Shown here piece by piece: positions 8,468 through 17,222 of a stretch of DNA of 64,000 bases; positions within the stretch are counted from its first letter, which is position 1, and each line of letters begins with the position of its first letter. The position numbers and the translations under genes are program-made. Where the stretch lies: positions 1-64,000 of the forward strand of contig NZ_JASZYF010000026.1 of assembly GCF_030317115.1 (NCBI RefSeq), written 5' to 3'. Below the pieces are notes generated by a model. It worked only from the letters and a program-made list of their open reading frames with translations. It ran no database searches and was not told where the DNA came from. Origin of the DNA: Variovorax gracilis. GTDB taxonomy: Bacteria > Pseudomonadota > Gammaproteobacteria > Burkholderiales > Burkholderiaceae_C.

Positions 8468-8848
8468 GGGAAATCGCTTCGGGAATTGCCGCCGCGTTGG
8501 TCGCCGCAGCCGTGCAAAGGTTCTCCACGCCCGCCGTGGACAGACCTGTGGACAACGTGATGAAGAACCTAGGGAATCGACTCCAGGCTTGGCTTGCAAC
8601 GCGGTGCACACCAATTGGGCACCTCGGCCCGGAGGTGATCAGAGGCCCGAGGCATGCGCTTCGCCGTAGGAGGCGTCCGTCTCCGGCTTCAGCCTCCTGC
8701 CGAACTCGAACCGCCGCAGCCTGCGCCATATTGTCAATACGGTCTCGGCAAAACCCTTGAGGTACTCCGAGGCTGCGAGGGCCCTCCGGAAGAACGACAG
8801 TCTCCGGAGGGCCCTTCGTTTTGCGCGGCGCCATCGCCGGCGCTCGTG
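8468..8848. other. Intergenic region of 381 bases with one terminator and a second inverted repeat
   Basis: No convincing coding sequence is seen on either strand. AGGAGGC at 8668-8674 pairs with GCCTCCT at 8692-8698 around a 17-base loop, and a strong terminator follows at 8778-8822. The roughly 300 bases between the stop of the lipoprotein gene and the terminator could be a long 3' untranslated region or hold a small RNA. The two genes on either side converge. Confidence 0.5.
8778..8822 (+). terminator. Rho-independent terminator
   Basis: AGGGCCCTCCGGA at 8778-8790 pairs perfectly with TCCGGAGGGCCCT at 8803-8815 around a 12-base loop and is followed by TCGTTTT. It would end transcripts coming from the tyrosinase/DyP unit. 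On the minus strand the stem lacks a T-run, so it should act mainly on the plus strand. Confidence 0.85.
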
Positions 8849-10804
8849 CTACGGAACTTGCAATTCCACTGTGGCGATGGACTGGGCGTCGTAGCCCCCC
8901 GTTGCCAGCACGTTGCCGCCAGGCAGCAGTGTCGCGGTGTGGAAGTAGCGCGCACCGGCCAAGGAACCTGTTGCAGCCCATAGGCCCGAGGCCGGGTCGT
9001 AAAGCTCCGTGGTGGCCAGAACCGTGTTGCCGTTGTAGCCCCCGGCGACCATGACCTTGCCGGCAGGAAGCAAGGTGGCGGTCTCGGCGGTGCGCGGTGT
9101 GGTCATGGAGCCGGTCGGCGTCCACAGGCCGGCGGCGGGGTCGTAGAGTTCCGCCGAGGCGAGGGAGACGCCCCCGCCGAATCCGCCCGCGACCAGCACC
9201 CTGGCATCAGGCAGCACGGTGGCCGAATGCGTCAGTCGGGCGGTCATCAGCGGGGCGGTGGCTGTCCACAGGCCCGTCACAGGGTCGTACAGTTCCGCCG
9301 CGGCGAGCGCGGTGCCGCCGAAACCTCCAGCGACCAGCACCTTGCCATTCGACAGCAGGCTCGCGGTGTGAACACTGCGGGCCGTGTTCATGGGCGAGGC
9401 GGCCGTCCACAGGCCGGTGGCGGGGTCGTACAACTCGGCGGTGTCGAGATAGGCGCCGTCGTATCCGCCCGCGATCAGCACCTTGCCATTGGGCAGCAGC
9501 GTCGCGGTGTGGCCGCTTCGGGCCGTGCTCATCGAGCCGGTCGGTGCCCACTTCAGGGTGGCGGGATCGTAGAGCTCCGCCGTCGCGCGGTAGCCGCCGC
9601 TGTATTCGCCGCCGGCCGCCAGCACACGGCCATCCGACAGCACCGTCGCCGTGTGGAAGAAGCGAGACTCGCTCATGGGGTTGGTGATGGACCACAGGCC
9701 CGTGGACGGCGCGTAGAACTCTGCTGTGGCCAGCGTGTCGCTGTCGTCGTATCCGCCTGCGACGAGCACCGTCCCGTCCGCGAGCAGGCTGGCAGTGTGG
9801 TTGGTGCGGGCCTGGCCCATCGAGGCGGTCGGCAGCCATGTTCCGGGAGCGACCACCGTGATGCTCAGCTTCGCTGAAACCGAGCCGGCTTCATTGGAGC
9901 CCGTCACAGTGTGTTCGGCTGCCGGCCGAGTGCCTTGCGGCGTGCCGGAAATGACACCGGACACAGGGTCCATGCTCAGGCCCTGGGGCAACGGCGGCAC
10001 CGCGACGAAGCCAGTCATCGCGCCGCCGGTGCTTTTCGGGTGGTTGGGGACGATGGGCCGGCCCTCGGCGTAGATGGCGTTCGGCTCCGAATAGTTCAGC
10101 GATCCCGGGGCCACGAACGCGGTGCGGACCTCGATCCGCAGCACGGCACGGGTCGAGCCGCCACTGTTGCTCGCGGTCACCGTGAAGTTCGCGGGTGCAG
10201 TGTCGCGGGTGGGCGTCCCGGAAATGACGCCGGAGATGGGGTCGATCACCAGCCCGTCAGGCAGCGCGGGCTGCACGGCAAAGCCGCTGACGTCGCCGCC
10301 TTCCAGCGATGGGTGGTTCGGTGGGATGGGCTGTCCTACGGTGTAGATGGCATCCGGATTCTCGAAACTCAGGTTCGCAGGCGGCACCACACCGGCCTTG
10401 ACCGAGATCTCCAGGCCGGTCGTGACCGAGCCCGCGAAATTGATGCCGGTGACCGTGTAGAGGGTCGGTGCGGCCACCATCCGCGGCGTGCCGCTGATGA
10501 CGCCGGTGGCTGGATCGATCTGCAGTCCTTCGGGGAGTGCGGGTGCAACGGTGTATCGGAGGATCGTGCCGCCACCGCTGCTGGGTGCGTTCGCGTCGAT
10601 TGCCTGGCCCAACTGGTAGACGACCCTGTCGCGCGCGAAGTGGAGTCCTGCGGGAGGCACGTAGAGCGCATCGATCCGATTGCCGCCGACGTTGAAGCCG
10701 CCACCGCCGCCACCGCCGCATGCGCTCATGCAGAGGAGCGTCAGGAAACTTGCGAGGCCCCATGCCAGGAGGCGGAGCGCACCTTGCCACGATGTCGTAT
10801 TCAT
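8849..10804 (-). CDS. Kelch-repeat lipoprotein with three putative Ig domains
   Basis: About 651 residues, starting at the ATG at 10804 with GGAG just upstream. A signal peptide ends at MSAC followed by seven glycines, a flexible tether often seen in surface-directed lipoproteins. Three similar Ig-like domains follow, each ending in I-D-P-x-(T/S)-G-V-I-S-G-T-P. Then come seven Kelch-type repeats of about 48 residues, each with a HTATLL-x2-G-x-V-L-V-A-G-G core and ending AELYDPATGLW; the last lacks the YDP-GLW end, so the propeller may close with a strand from another repeat. The pattern suggests binding or adhesion to carbohydrate or protein, not a visible enzyme. Repeats are very alike, implying recent internal duplication or homogenisation. 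Confidence 0.82.
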   Translation of the reverse strand: MNTTSWQGALRLLAWGLASFLTLLCMSACGGGGGGGFNVGGNRIDALYVPPAGLHFARDRVVYQLGQAIDANAPSSGGGTILRYTVAPALPEGLQIDPATGVISGTPRMVAAPTLYTVTGINFAGSVTTGLEISVKAGVVPPANLSFENPDAIYTVGQPIPPNHPSLEGGDVSGFAVQPALPDGLVIDPISGVISGTPTRDTAPANFTVTASNSGGSTRAVLRIEVRTAFVAPGSLNYSEPNAIYAEGRPIVPNHPKSTGGAMTGFVAVPPLPQGLSMDPVSGVISGTPQGTRPAAEHTVTGSNEAGSVSAKLSITVVAPGTWLPTASMGQARTNHTASLLADGTVLVAGGYDDSDTLATAEFYAPSTGLWSITNPMSESRFFHTATVLSDGRVLAAGGEYSGGYRATAELYDPATLKWAPTGSMSTARSGHTATLLPNGKVLIAGGYDGAYLDTAELYDPATGLWTAASPMNTARSVHTASLLSNGKVLVAGGFGGTALAAAELYDPVTGLWTATAPLMTARLTHSATVLPDARVLVAGGFGGGVSLASAELYDPAAGLWTPTGSMTTPRTAETATLLPAGKVMVAGGYNGNTVLATTELYDPASGLWAATGSLAGARYFHTATLLPGGNVLATGGYDAQSIATVELQVP

Positions 10805-10946
10805 ATCGACTCCGTCCCCTTGAAGGAAGCGGAGTATGCGCTTCCGGCACCGCGATGGACACCATGGAATTCGAAGTCGTGAAGGTTGACTTTTCGCTCG
10901 GAGGAGCCCCTCCCGGCGCTTCGCTCGACCCCCTGGGCGTGCCTTC

Positions 10947-11726
10947 TCAGCCGCCCTTGTCCAGGCGCTTCTGCATGTGCGCGGCACGGGTTTCCGACGG
11001 CGGATGCGAACTCATCAGCGAACTGCCCGGTGCGCTGCCTGCGCTGAGCTTGGCGAGCTTCTGGAAGCCCGTCACCAGGCCCTTGCGCTCCAGCTTGCTG
11101 GCGGTGAGCAGGTCGAAAGAATAGTCGTCGGCCGCGCTTTCCTGCGACTGCGAGAACTGGGCGTTGACGAATTTCTCCGCCAGCTCGCCGGCCTGCGATT
11201 CGGAAAGCGCCTTCAAGGCGCTGTTGCCTGTCGCGCCGGCAAGGCCTCGGACCGCCGACGCCGCATAGGCGGTCTGCATGCGCGTCTTGGAATGGCCCAG
11301 CGCAACGTGGCCGATCTCGTGGCCGATGACGCCGCGCAACTCGTCGTCGTTCATGAGATCCATCAGGCCGCTGTAGACGCGGATGCACCCATTGGCCATG
11401 GCCCAGGCATTGACTTCCTCGGTCAGATAGACCTTGTAGTTCGCGCTCTTGCCATTGATCGTCGCCGGCATGCCCTTGACGACCTGGTCGAGCCGCTTGG
11501 CGTAGTCGCTGGACGCCGCGGCCGTCTTGTTCTTCTGATCCATGGCGGCGCAGGACTCCACGGACATCGTGACGATGTCGCCGTCGCTGAGCGACATCGC
11601 CTTGACGGCAGTGCCTCCCACGTTGGTCAGACTCTGGGTGTCGATCCCCTTCATGGTCTCGCAACCGGCGAGCGCGAAGGTGGCCGAGGTTGCGGCCACG
11701 ATGAGATGAAGACGGAAATAGTGCAC
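10947..11726 (-). CDS. M48 family metalloprotease, predicted lipoprotein
   Basis: 259 residues from a GTG at 11726, chosen because GGGAG lies seven bases upstream and because it leaves a complete signal peptide ending in the lipobox LAGC (Cys22). The zinc site HEIGH (His136, Glu137, His140) and the third ligand Glu196 in ESAADDYSFDLL are all present. These define the M48 family as in periplasmic proteases such as LoiP, YcaL or BepA, which act in quality control of outer-membrane proteins. It lacks the TPR domain of BepA, so it is closer to the short LoiP/YcaL kind. A 139-base gap separates it from the upstream kinase gene. No regulatory signal was seen. Confidence 0.85.
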   Translation of the reverse strand: MHYFRLHLIVAATSATFALAGCETMKGIDTQSLTNVGGTAVKAMSLSDGDIVTMSVESCAAMDQKNKTAAASSDYAKRLDQVVKGMPATINGKSANYKVYLTEEVNAWAMANGCIRVYSGLMDLMNDDELRGVIGHEIGHVALGHSKTRMQTAYAASAVRGLAGATGNSALKALSESQAGELAEKFVNAQFSQSQESAADDYSFDLLTASKLERKGLVTGFQKLAKLSAGSAPGSSLMSSHPPSETRAAHMQKRLDKGG

Positions 11727-11865
11727 TTGAAGCTCCCTGAAGTAGATGTGCAGCGCGGCAGCCATGTGGCGGCGTCGCGCGGAAAAGCCGTCGAGCGAAG
11801 GTCTGTGCCCTCGGCAGGTCGGCGCCGCGATCTTAGATGACGCGATCGGCCGGAAGGTCGAGCGC

Positions 11866-13770
11866 TCAGGCGCCCTTGCTCCGACGCAGCGCCTGCTCGA
11901 CCGCTGCGCGCAGGACTTCACTGGCGATGGGCTTGTGCAGCAGCGGCCAGCCGGTGCGCTTTGCGCCGCGCAACGCCTTCGACGCCGTCTCGCCAGTGGC
12001 CACCAGCACTGGAAACCGCCCGTAGGTCGCCTGCAACCGTTCCACCAGTTCCACGCCGCTCTCGGGCCCGCCCAGGCGCAGGTCGACAATCATCAGGTCA
12101 GGCCGGCCGAAGGAGGCAAACAGCGCGGAGGCCTCCTCGGCCGCCGTTGCAACCCAGGTGCCGCAGCCCCACGACTTCAGCAGCATCGACATGCCCTGCA
12201 GGATGTCCGTCTCGTCATCGATGATGTAGACGCGCGCGGCCAGCGGCTGGCGGTTGCCGTTGGCCGTCGATTCGGCATGCGCGACCGCGAGTCCACGAGA
12301 GTCCTCGACACCCGGGACCTTCACCGTGAAGATGCTGCCTGATCCGAGTCGCGACTGGACCGTGATCGCGCCCCCGGCGAGTTCGACCAGCCTGTGCACG
12401 ATGGCCAAACCCAGGCCCACGCCCTGGCTGCGATCGCGGCCCTGGTTTCCTACCTGGTAGAACTCCTCGAAGATGCGCGACAAAGCGTCGGGGTGGATGC
12501 CCTCGCCGGTGTCCTCCACCATCAGCACCGCGCAGGCGCCCTCACGCGCCAGCCGCAGGGTCAGCCCGCCGCGGGCGGTGTACTTGATGGCGTTGTCCAT
12601 CAGGTTGCGTATCACGCGCGCCAGGGCCAGGGTGTCGCCGCTCCAGATCACCGGCGCGAGTCGGCACGCCAGCATCAGACCCTTGGCATCGGCCGCTGCC
12701 TTGAATTCGCTGCACAGGCTGCGGCACAGCTCATCGAGTGCCACTGTGTGATGGGCCGGGACATAGTGGCCGCTCGACAGTTGGGACAGGTCGAGCAGGC
12801 CATGCAGCAGCGCGCCGAGCGAACGGGCGATCTGGTCGATGTGGCCGCCGACCTCGCGCAGCGTCTCCGGCCCCGGGTCCGCGCTCAACACCGCGCTGTA
12901 GATCGACAACGCATGCAGTGGCTGGCGCAGGTCGTGGCTGGCCGAGGCCAGCACGCGGGCGCGGGCTGCGGACTCGCGCTCGGCGCGCTCCACCGCGGCC
13001 CGCAGCGCCCCGTTGAGACGCTCGATGTCCTGGCTGCGGCCTGCGAGCCGATCGTTCGACCGGGCGAGCTCCCGCGTCTGCGCGAAGCTGGTGCGCGCAT
13101 GACGCTCCAGCAGGTTCGCCACCACCCAGCCGATCGTCGAGATCGTGAGCAGGAAGCTCAGCGCCGCCAGCTGGTAGATGCGCGCGACATGCTCTCCGAG
13201 GTCGTCTTCCTTGATCTGCCAGTTCCATGCGAAAGTGATGGACGCCGCGAGCAGGCAAAGCGCGATCTGCAGCAGCACGGCACGCGCCCGCAGCCGAAGC
13301 ATCGCGAAGCAGAAGACGACATTGATGCACATCCCCATGAAGAAGTACATGTAGTCGTACGGATACGGAACGACAAGAAAGCCGTTGCAATAGAACAGGA
13401 AGTTGATGACCGCCGCCGACGTCAGCACCAAGCCGGCATAGCGTTCGTCCTGCTCGAAGCGCGGGCGCATTGCCAAGAGCATGAAAGGCACCAGTTGCAG
13501 CACCGTGGCGATGCGATTGCCCAGCACTTGCCGCAGCACGTGTCCGAACTCCAGGTCGCCGATGCTGTAGAGATAGTCGAGGCCGAGGAAGAAGGTGGAG
13601 GTGATGATTCCCAGCACGATGGCCAGGCGTCGATGGGCCGCGAATTGCCGGCAATAGGCCTGCAGAAAGGCCTGCTCCTGCGACGGCGACGTGAAGCTAT
13701 CCGGCAGCGTCCACATCTGCCGCCAGGCCTGCCGTGCACCGATCCGCGCGGGTGCGCTCAGCTCAGGCAT
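11866..13770 (-). CDS. Membrane-bound hybrid sensor histidine kinase with C-terminal receiver domain
   Basis: About 634 residues from the ATG at 13770, which overlaps the end of the upstream regulator gene by eight bases. Six hydrophobic segments lie between about 49 and 222. A HisKA domain follows with phosphoacceptor His279 in SHDLRQPLHAL, then an ATPase domain with NLMDNAIKYT (N box), DTGEGI (G1) and GVGLGLAIVHRL (G2). A receiver domain begins near 515 (RVYIIDDETD), with its phosphoacceptor Asp in MIVDLRL. The membrane part has no large periplasmic loop, so the signal may be sensed in or at the membrane. The partner is the LuxR-type regulator at 13763-14389; the extra receiver suggests a branched relay. 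The stimulus is unknown. Confidence 0.88.
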   Translation of the reverse strand: MPELSAPARIGARQAWRQMWTLPDSFTSPSQEQAFLQAYCRQFAAHRRLAIVLGIITSTFFLGLDYLYSIGDLEFGHVLRQVLGNRIATVLQLVPFMLLAMRPRFEQDERYAGLVLTSAAVINFLFYCNGFLVVPYPYDYMYFFMGMCINVVFCFAMLRLRARAVLLQIALCLLAASITFAWNWQIKEDDLGEHVARIYQLAALSFLLTISTIGWVVANLLERHARTSFAQTRELARSNDRLAGRSQDIERLNGALRAAVERAERESAARARVLASASHDLRQPLHALSIYSAVLSADPGPETLREVGGHIDQIARSLGALLHGLLDLSQLSSGHYVPAHHTVALDELCRSLCSEFKAAADAKGLMLACRLAPVIWSGDTLALARVIRNLMDNAIKYTARGGLTLRLAREGACAVLMVEDTGEGIHPDALSRIFEEFYQVGNQGRDRSQGVGLGLAIVHRLVELAGGAITVQSRLGSGSIFTVKVPGVEDSRGLAVAHAESTANGNRQPLAARVYIIDDETDILQGMSMLLKSWGCGTWVATAAEEASALFASFGRPDLMIVDLRLGGPESGVELVERLQATYGRFPVLVATGETASKALRGAKRTGWPLLHKPIASEVLRAAVEQALRRSKGA

Positions 13771-14389
13771 CGGGGTCGTCGGGGCCCAGCCCAAGCCGCG
13801 CGGCCGCGACCACCGCCTCGGTGCGGTTGCGCACCCGCAAGACCTGGTAGAGGGCGGTCAGGTGCTCCTTGACCGTGTTCTCGGAGATGCCGAGTTCGCG
13901 CGCGATGGATTTGGTAGGCAGGCCGCGCGACAGCAGGCGCAGCACGTCGGACTGTCGCGGGCTCAATCCCGAGCGATGCCCGGGCGAAGGCGCCGCCGCG
14001 AGAAACGGATCGGGCAGGAACACATGGCCCGCGAGCACCCGACGCAAGGCCTCGGTCAGTGCCTCGGGCGGCATGCTCTTGGGCACGAAGCTCATGGCAC
14101 CGGCATCGAGGCAGGCGCGGATGGTGTCGTCGTCCTGGGTCGCCGAGACCACGACGACGGCGATGTCCGGGGCCGTCTCACGGAAAAGGCTCAGGCCGTC
14201 GAGCCCGCTGCCGTCCTTCAGCACCAGGTCGAGCAGGCAGAGCGAAATGCCCGAGGGCTTCTTCGCGAGCTCGGCGGCCTCGGCCAACGTACTGGCCTCG
14301 ACGACCTGGACGTTGCGCAATACGGTCGACACGAGCAAGCGCAGCCCGGCCCTGAACAACGCGTGGTCGTCCACCAGCATCACCTTCAT
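13763..14389 (-). CDS. LuxR/NarL-family response regulator
   Basis: 208 residues from the ATG at 14389, with GGGGAG five bases upstream. The receiver domain has the acidic pair DD at 7-8 and phosphoacceptor Asp54 (CLLDLVLKDG). The C-terminal DNA-binding domain is typical (LSPRQSDVLRLLSRGLPTK, then ARELGISENTVKEHLTALY). Its end overlaps the start of the kinase gene, so the pair is one unit. Targets are unknown; the divergent unit starting at 14563 is a natural candidate because the two start codons are only 173 bases apart. Confidence 0.9.
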   Translation of the reverse strand: MKVMLVDDHALFRAGLRLLVSTVLRNVQVVEASTLAEAAELAKKPSGISLCLLDLVLKDGSGLDGLSLFRETAPDIAVVVVSATQDDDTIRACLDAGAMSFVPKSMPPEALTEALRRVLAGHVFLPDPFLAAAPSPGHRSGLSPRQSDVLRLLSRGLPTKSIARELGISENTVKEHLTALYQVLRVRNRTEAVVAAARLGLGPDDPDA

Positions 14390-14562
14390 CACCACTCCCC
14401 TTTTTTGTTCACGCTGTGCGGCATCCGCGGATGACGCGCGGACGCCGCCAGCATAACGCGGCTCGATGGAGCCCATGTCCCTCTTCGTCCCTACCTCTCG
14501 GTGGTTGTTGGTGCGTGCCGGGCGCCGAATAGTGGAGGCCAGACCAACCCCCGAGGCTCGAT

Positions 14563-15063
14563 ATGACATCCACTTTCCGCTCCATCGACGACCTGGCCCA
14601 GCTGGACGACCGCGCGCTCGCAATCTGCCTGCGTCGCCTGCGCACCGCGATCTCCGAGGCCCGGCACCGCCACGCCGTGGCGCTGCAGCAAGGCCTGCTC
14701 TCGCGCGGCAGCACCTTCTCGTTTTCGTCGTTCACCTGGCGTCCCGACCAGTCCGGGCTGATCGGGCGAACGGAACCGCTCCACGCGTCGACGCCGATCG
14801 ACGACCTCGGACTGCGCATGCGCGCGGTGGAAACCCTCAAGGAGCTCCATGTGTTCCTGATCGAGGATCTTTCGGCCATCAGCGAGGAGGAACTGAAAAC
14901 GCGCGAAGCGATCGGTTCGCGAACCCTCATGGTGCTGCGCGATGCGCTGGCCCGCACGGGCCTTGCGTTCCTGCCGGTCGAAGTTCGGACGCGGGCCCAT
15001 GCGAAGCGCAGAACTTGTCCTGAGCGGAGATTCCACGACGCTGCCGCGGGAGAACAGTCATGA
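14563..15063 (+). CDS. Unknown protein with an RNA polymerase alpha-CTD-like helical segment
   Basis: 166 residues. GAGG lies six bases before the ATG. The N-terminal part is helical and charged. Residues about 83-136 (KELHVFLIEDLSAISEEELK, then a G-S-R-T-L-M-V-L-R-D-A-L helix) resemble the helix-hairpin-helix of the RNA polymerase alpha-subunit C-terminal domain, where a leucine-rich L-x-x-L-S-E-E-E-L run precedes a glycine turn and a final helix. It could bind DNA, or an activator, or merely share the fold. Its stop overlaps the next gene by ATGA (15060-15063). It is the first gene of a three-gene unit divergent from the two-component pair. Confidence 0.6.
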   Translation: MTSTFRSIDDLAQLDDRALAICLRRLRTAISEARHRHAVALQQGLLSRGSTFSFSSFTWRPDQSGLIGRTEPLHASTPIDDLGLRMRAVETLKELHVFLIEDLSAISEEELKTREAIGSRTLMVLRDALARTGLAFLPVEVRTRAHAKRRTCPERRFHDAAAGEQS

Positions 15064-16661
15064 ACCGCGCGGTCGCGTCCGTCGCGGGCATGTGCCTCAC
15101 TGTCTTGCTGGCAGCTTGCGGTGGTGGCGGCGGCGGGCAGGCGCTACTGCCGAATTCAGCCCCCGTGCACGCGGTCCCGGATCCGCAAGCACCCACTGTC
15201 CCGCTGCGCGGCATCGTCACGTACGACTCGGTGCCCAACATCGGCGGTGCGCTCATCTATGCGGAAACCCTGCGCAAGCCGGTGCGAGGGGCAGTCGTCG
15301 AGGTGCTGGATGACGCCTCGCGAACCGTTGCAACTGCGCGCACCAGTGGTACCGGCGCGTATGCGGTGCTGGTAGCCCCGAACAGGTCGGTAAGCCTTCG
15401 GGTGCGAGCCCAGCTGGCGAATGACAGCCCGGGCGCGCGCTGGGATGTGACCGTGCGCGACAACACCCGCTCGGACGCGATCTACGCCCTCGAGGTGGCG
15501 TCCTTTGCCGTCGGCAAAGAGCCGGTCACCCGCGACGTTCACGCTCCTTCGGGATGGGACGGCACACGCTACGCATCGGCTCGCATCGCCGCACCTTTCG
15601 CGATGCTGGACACGATCCACGACGCCCAGGCCAAGGTACTTTCGGTCGTGCCCGACGCCGAGTTCGTGCCGCTGCGCGTCTTCTGGAGCCCGCACAACCT
15701 GCCGGCCAATGGGGACACGGCGCTCGGCCAGATCGGCTCGACACTGTTCCGGCGCAGCGGACCCGATGGTCCTGCCATCTATGTGCTGGGCAAGGAAGAC
15801 CTGGACACCGACGAGTACGACGCCTCGGTGATCGCGCACGAGTGGGCGCACTACTACCAGGCGAGCTTCAGCCGCAACGATTCGCCGGGTGGCAGCCACT
15901 CGCTGCAGGACAGCCTGGACGCACGCCTCGCCTTCGCGGAGGGCTGGGCCAACGCCTGGGCCGGCATCGCGTTGGGGCGCGAAGACTATACGGATTCATT
16001 GGGCACGCAGCAGGCCCGGGGCCTCAGGATGAACCTCACCGCCGGCGCCCCCTCCAATCCCGGGTGGTACCGCGAGGCGTCGATCCAGTCGGTCCTTTGG
16101 ACCTTGAACAGCCGGGTCGGATTCCGGGCGATCCACGATGCCTTCACGGGCGACTTCAAGAGCGCGCCTGCGTTGACGACCATTCACTCCTTCGCGGCTG
16201 CCTTTGGCCGGGCGGCACCGGCCCACGCTCCGCAACTGGCCGAACTGCTGGTCCGCGAGCGTATCAGCGCCGCTCTCGATGATCCCTTCGGCGAACGGGA
16301 AACCAACGACGGCGGCCTCTCGGGCGACCCGGGCGCACTGCCGATGTACCGACGGGCCGGAGTTGGCGGCACCACGTCAGCCTGCGTCAGCAACCGGCGG
16401 GGCGCCGGCAACAAGCTCGGGACCCACGTGTTCCTGCGCTTCACCGTGGCCAGCCCACGCAACCACACCCTGCAAGTCAGCGGGCCCGCCGGCGCAGATC
16501 CCGACCTGATCGTCTACAGCGGGAGTCAGTTGTCGGCGGCCCGTCGCGTCGGATCGACGGAAACCCTCGTGCTCCCGCTGGCAGCGGGCGAGCACGTCTT
16601 GGCTCTGAACGATTTCAACAACTCTTCCACGGCCACCTGTTTCGCCGTCAGCATCGTATGA
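15060..16661 (+). CDS. Lipoprotein with a gluzincin-like zinc protease motif
   Basis: 533 residues, coupled to the upstream gene by ATGA. A signal peptide ends in LAAC followed by a glycine run, as in the Kelch lipoprotein at 8849-10804. Residues about 50-135 look like a beta-sandwich. HEWAH (His260, Glu261, His264) matches the HExxH zinc-protease signature, and a possible third ligand, Glu near 294, lies in AFAEGWANAWAG, fitting a gluzincin arrangement. The C-terminal 100 residues (for example HTLQVSGPAGADPDLIVYSG) resemble bacterial pre-peptidase C-terminal domains. A secreted or surface protease is the best reading. The named family is uncertain. Confidence 0.72.
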   Translation: MNRAVASVAGMCLTVLLAACGGGGGGQALLPNSAPVHAVPDPQAPTVPLRGIVTYDSVPNIGGALIYAETLRKPVRGAVVEVLDDASRTVATARTSGTGAYAVLVAPNRSVSLRVRAQLANDSPGARWDVTVRDNTRSDAIYALEVASFAVGKEPVTRDVHAPSGWDGTRYASARIAAPFAMLDTIHDAQAKVLSVVPDAEFVPLRVFWSPHNLPANGDTALGQIGSTLFRRSGPDGPAIYVLGKEDLDTDEYDASVIAHEWAHYYQASFSRNDSPGGSHSLQDSLDARLAFAEGWANAWAGIALGREDYTDSLGTQQARGLRMNLTAGAPSNPGWYREASIQSVLWTLNSRVGFRAIHDAFTGDFKSAPALTTIHSFAAAFGRAAPAHAPQLAELLVRERISAALDDPFGERETNDGGLSGDPGALPMYRRAGVGGTTSACVSNRRGAGNKLGTHVFLRFTVASPRNHTLQVSGPAGADPDLIVYSGSQLSAARRVGSTETLVLPLAAGEHVLALNDFNNSSTATCFAVSIV

Positions 16662-17206
16662 AACACGACCTCTGCTTCAGTCCCCGCCTCTGGCGGGCTT
16701 GCCGTGCCACCTGGGTGTTGGCGCTCGGCGTGCCTTGCATGGCCGTCGCCCAAGGCACCGCTGATCCTTCATCGGAGCGCAAGACCACGCCGGCCATGTC
16801 GATGAACGTCGCGACGACAAAGTCCAACCACCCCGGCGTCGTGTTGCGCTACCTCGTCGAAGCGCCGCCGGACTCGGGCGCCTCGATCGTGGTGCAACTG
16901 GAATTCGACGGCGTGACCGATCTGTCGGGCGCCGTGGTGCGGCTGAAGGCCGACGAGGGCTTGCTGATCGGCGATGCGTCGACGACGCGGACGCTGCCCG
17001 CGGGTGAGATCACGTCGTGGTCGGTTTCGGTGTCGCACACCGGCGCCGGCATCCGCTACCTGCACGTCTTCACGACGCAGCACGGCATCACCAGCATCGC
17101 TTCTGTGCCGGTGACGGTCGGCAGCGGCAGCTTGCTGCCGCCTTCCGACGGTCAGCTCAAGATCTCCGGCGACGAGAAGTTCATCGCGCTGCCGGTGCGT
17201 CCTTGA
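16658..17206 (+). CDS. Secreted protein of unknown function, third gene of the protease unit
   Basis: 182 residues, beginning in an ATGA overlap with the lipoprotein gene. The N-terminus has a signal peptide (TWVLALGVPCMAVAQG). The body is beta-rich and Val/Thr-rich, with VLRYLVEAPPDSGASIVVQL and repeated short strands, like an immunoglobulin-type domain. No catalytic residue pattern was seen. Its coupling to the predicted protease suggests an accessory, inhibitor or substrate role, which is inference. The gene converges on the ankyrin-repeat gene with only 16 bases between. Confidence 0.65.
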   Translation: MKHDLCFSPRLWRACRATWVLALGVPCMAVAQGTADPSSERKTTPAMSMNVATTKSNHPGVVLRYLVEAPPDSGASIVVQLEFDGVTDLSGAVVRLKADEGLLIGDASTTRTLPAGEITSWSVSVSHTGAGIRYLHVFTTQHGITSIASVPVTVGSGSLLPPSDGQLKISGDEKFIALPVRP

Positions 17207-17222
17207 GCGGTTGCCGGGAACG

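Noticed and set aside
8690..8760. Possible tRNA or tmRNA-like segment in the gap before the terminator
   Set aside because: A TTCGAA-like triplet run is suggestive, but no cloverleaf, acceptor stem or CCA end could be folded by eye.
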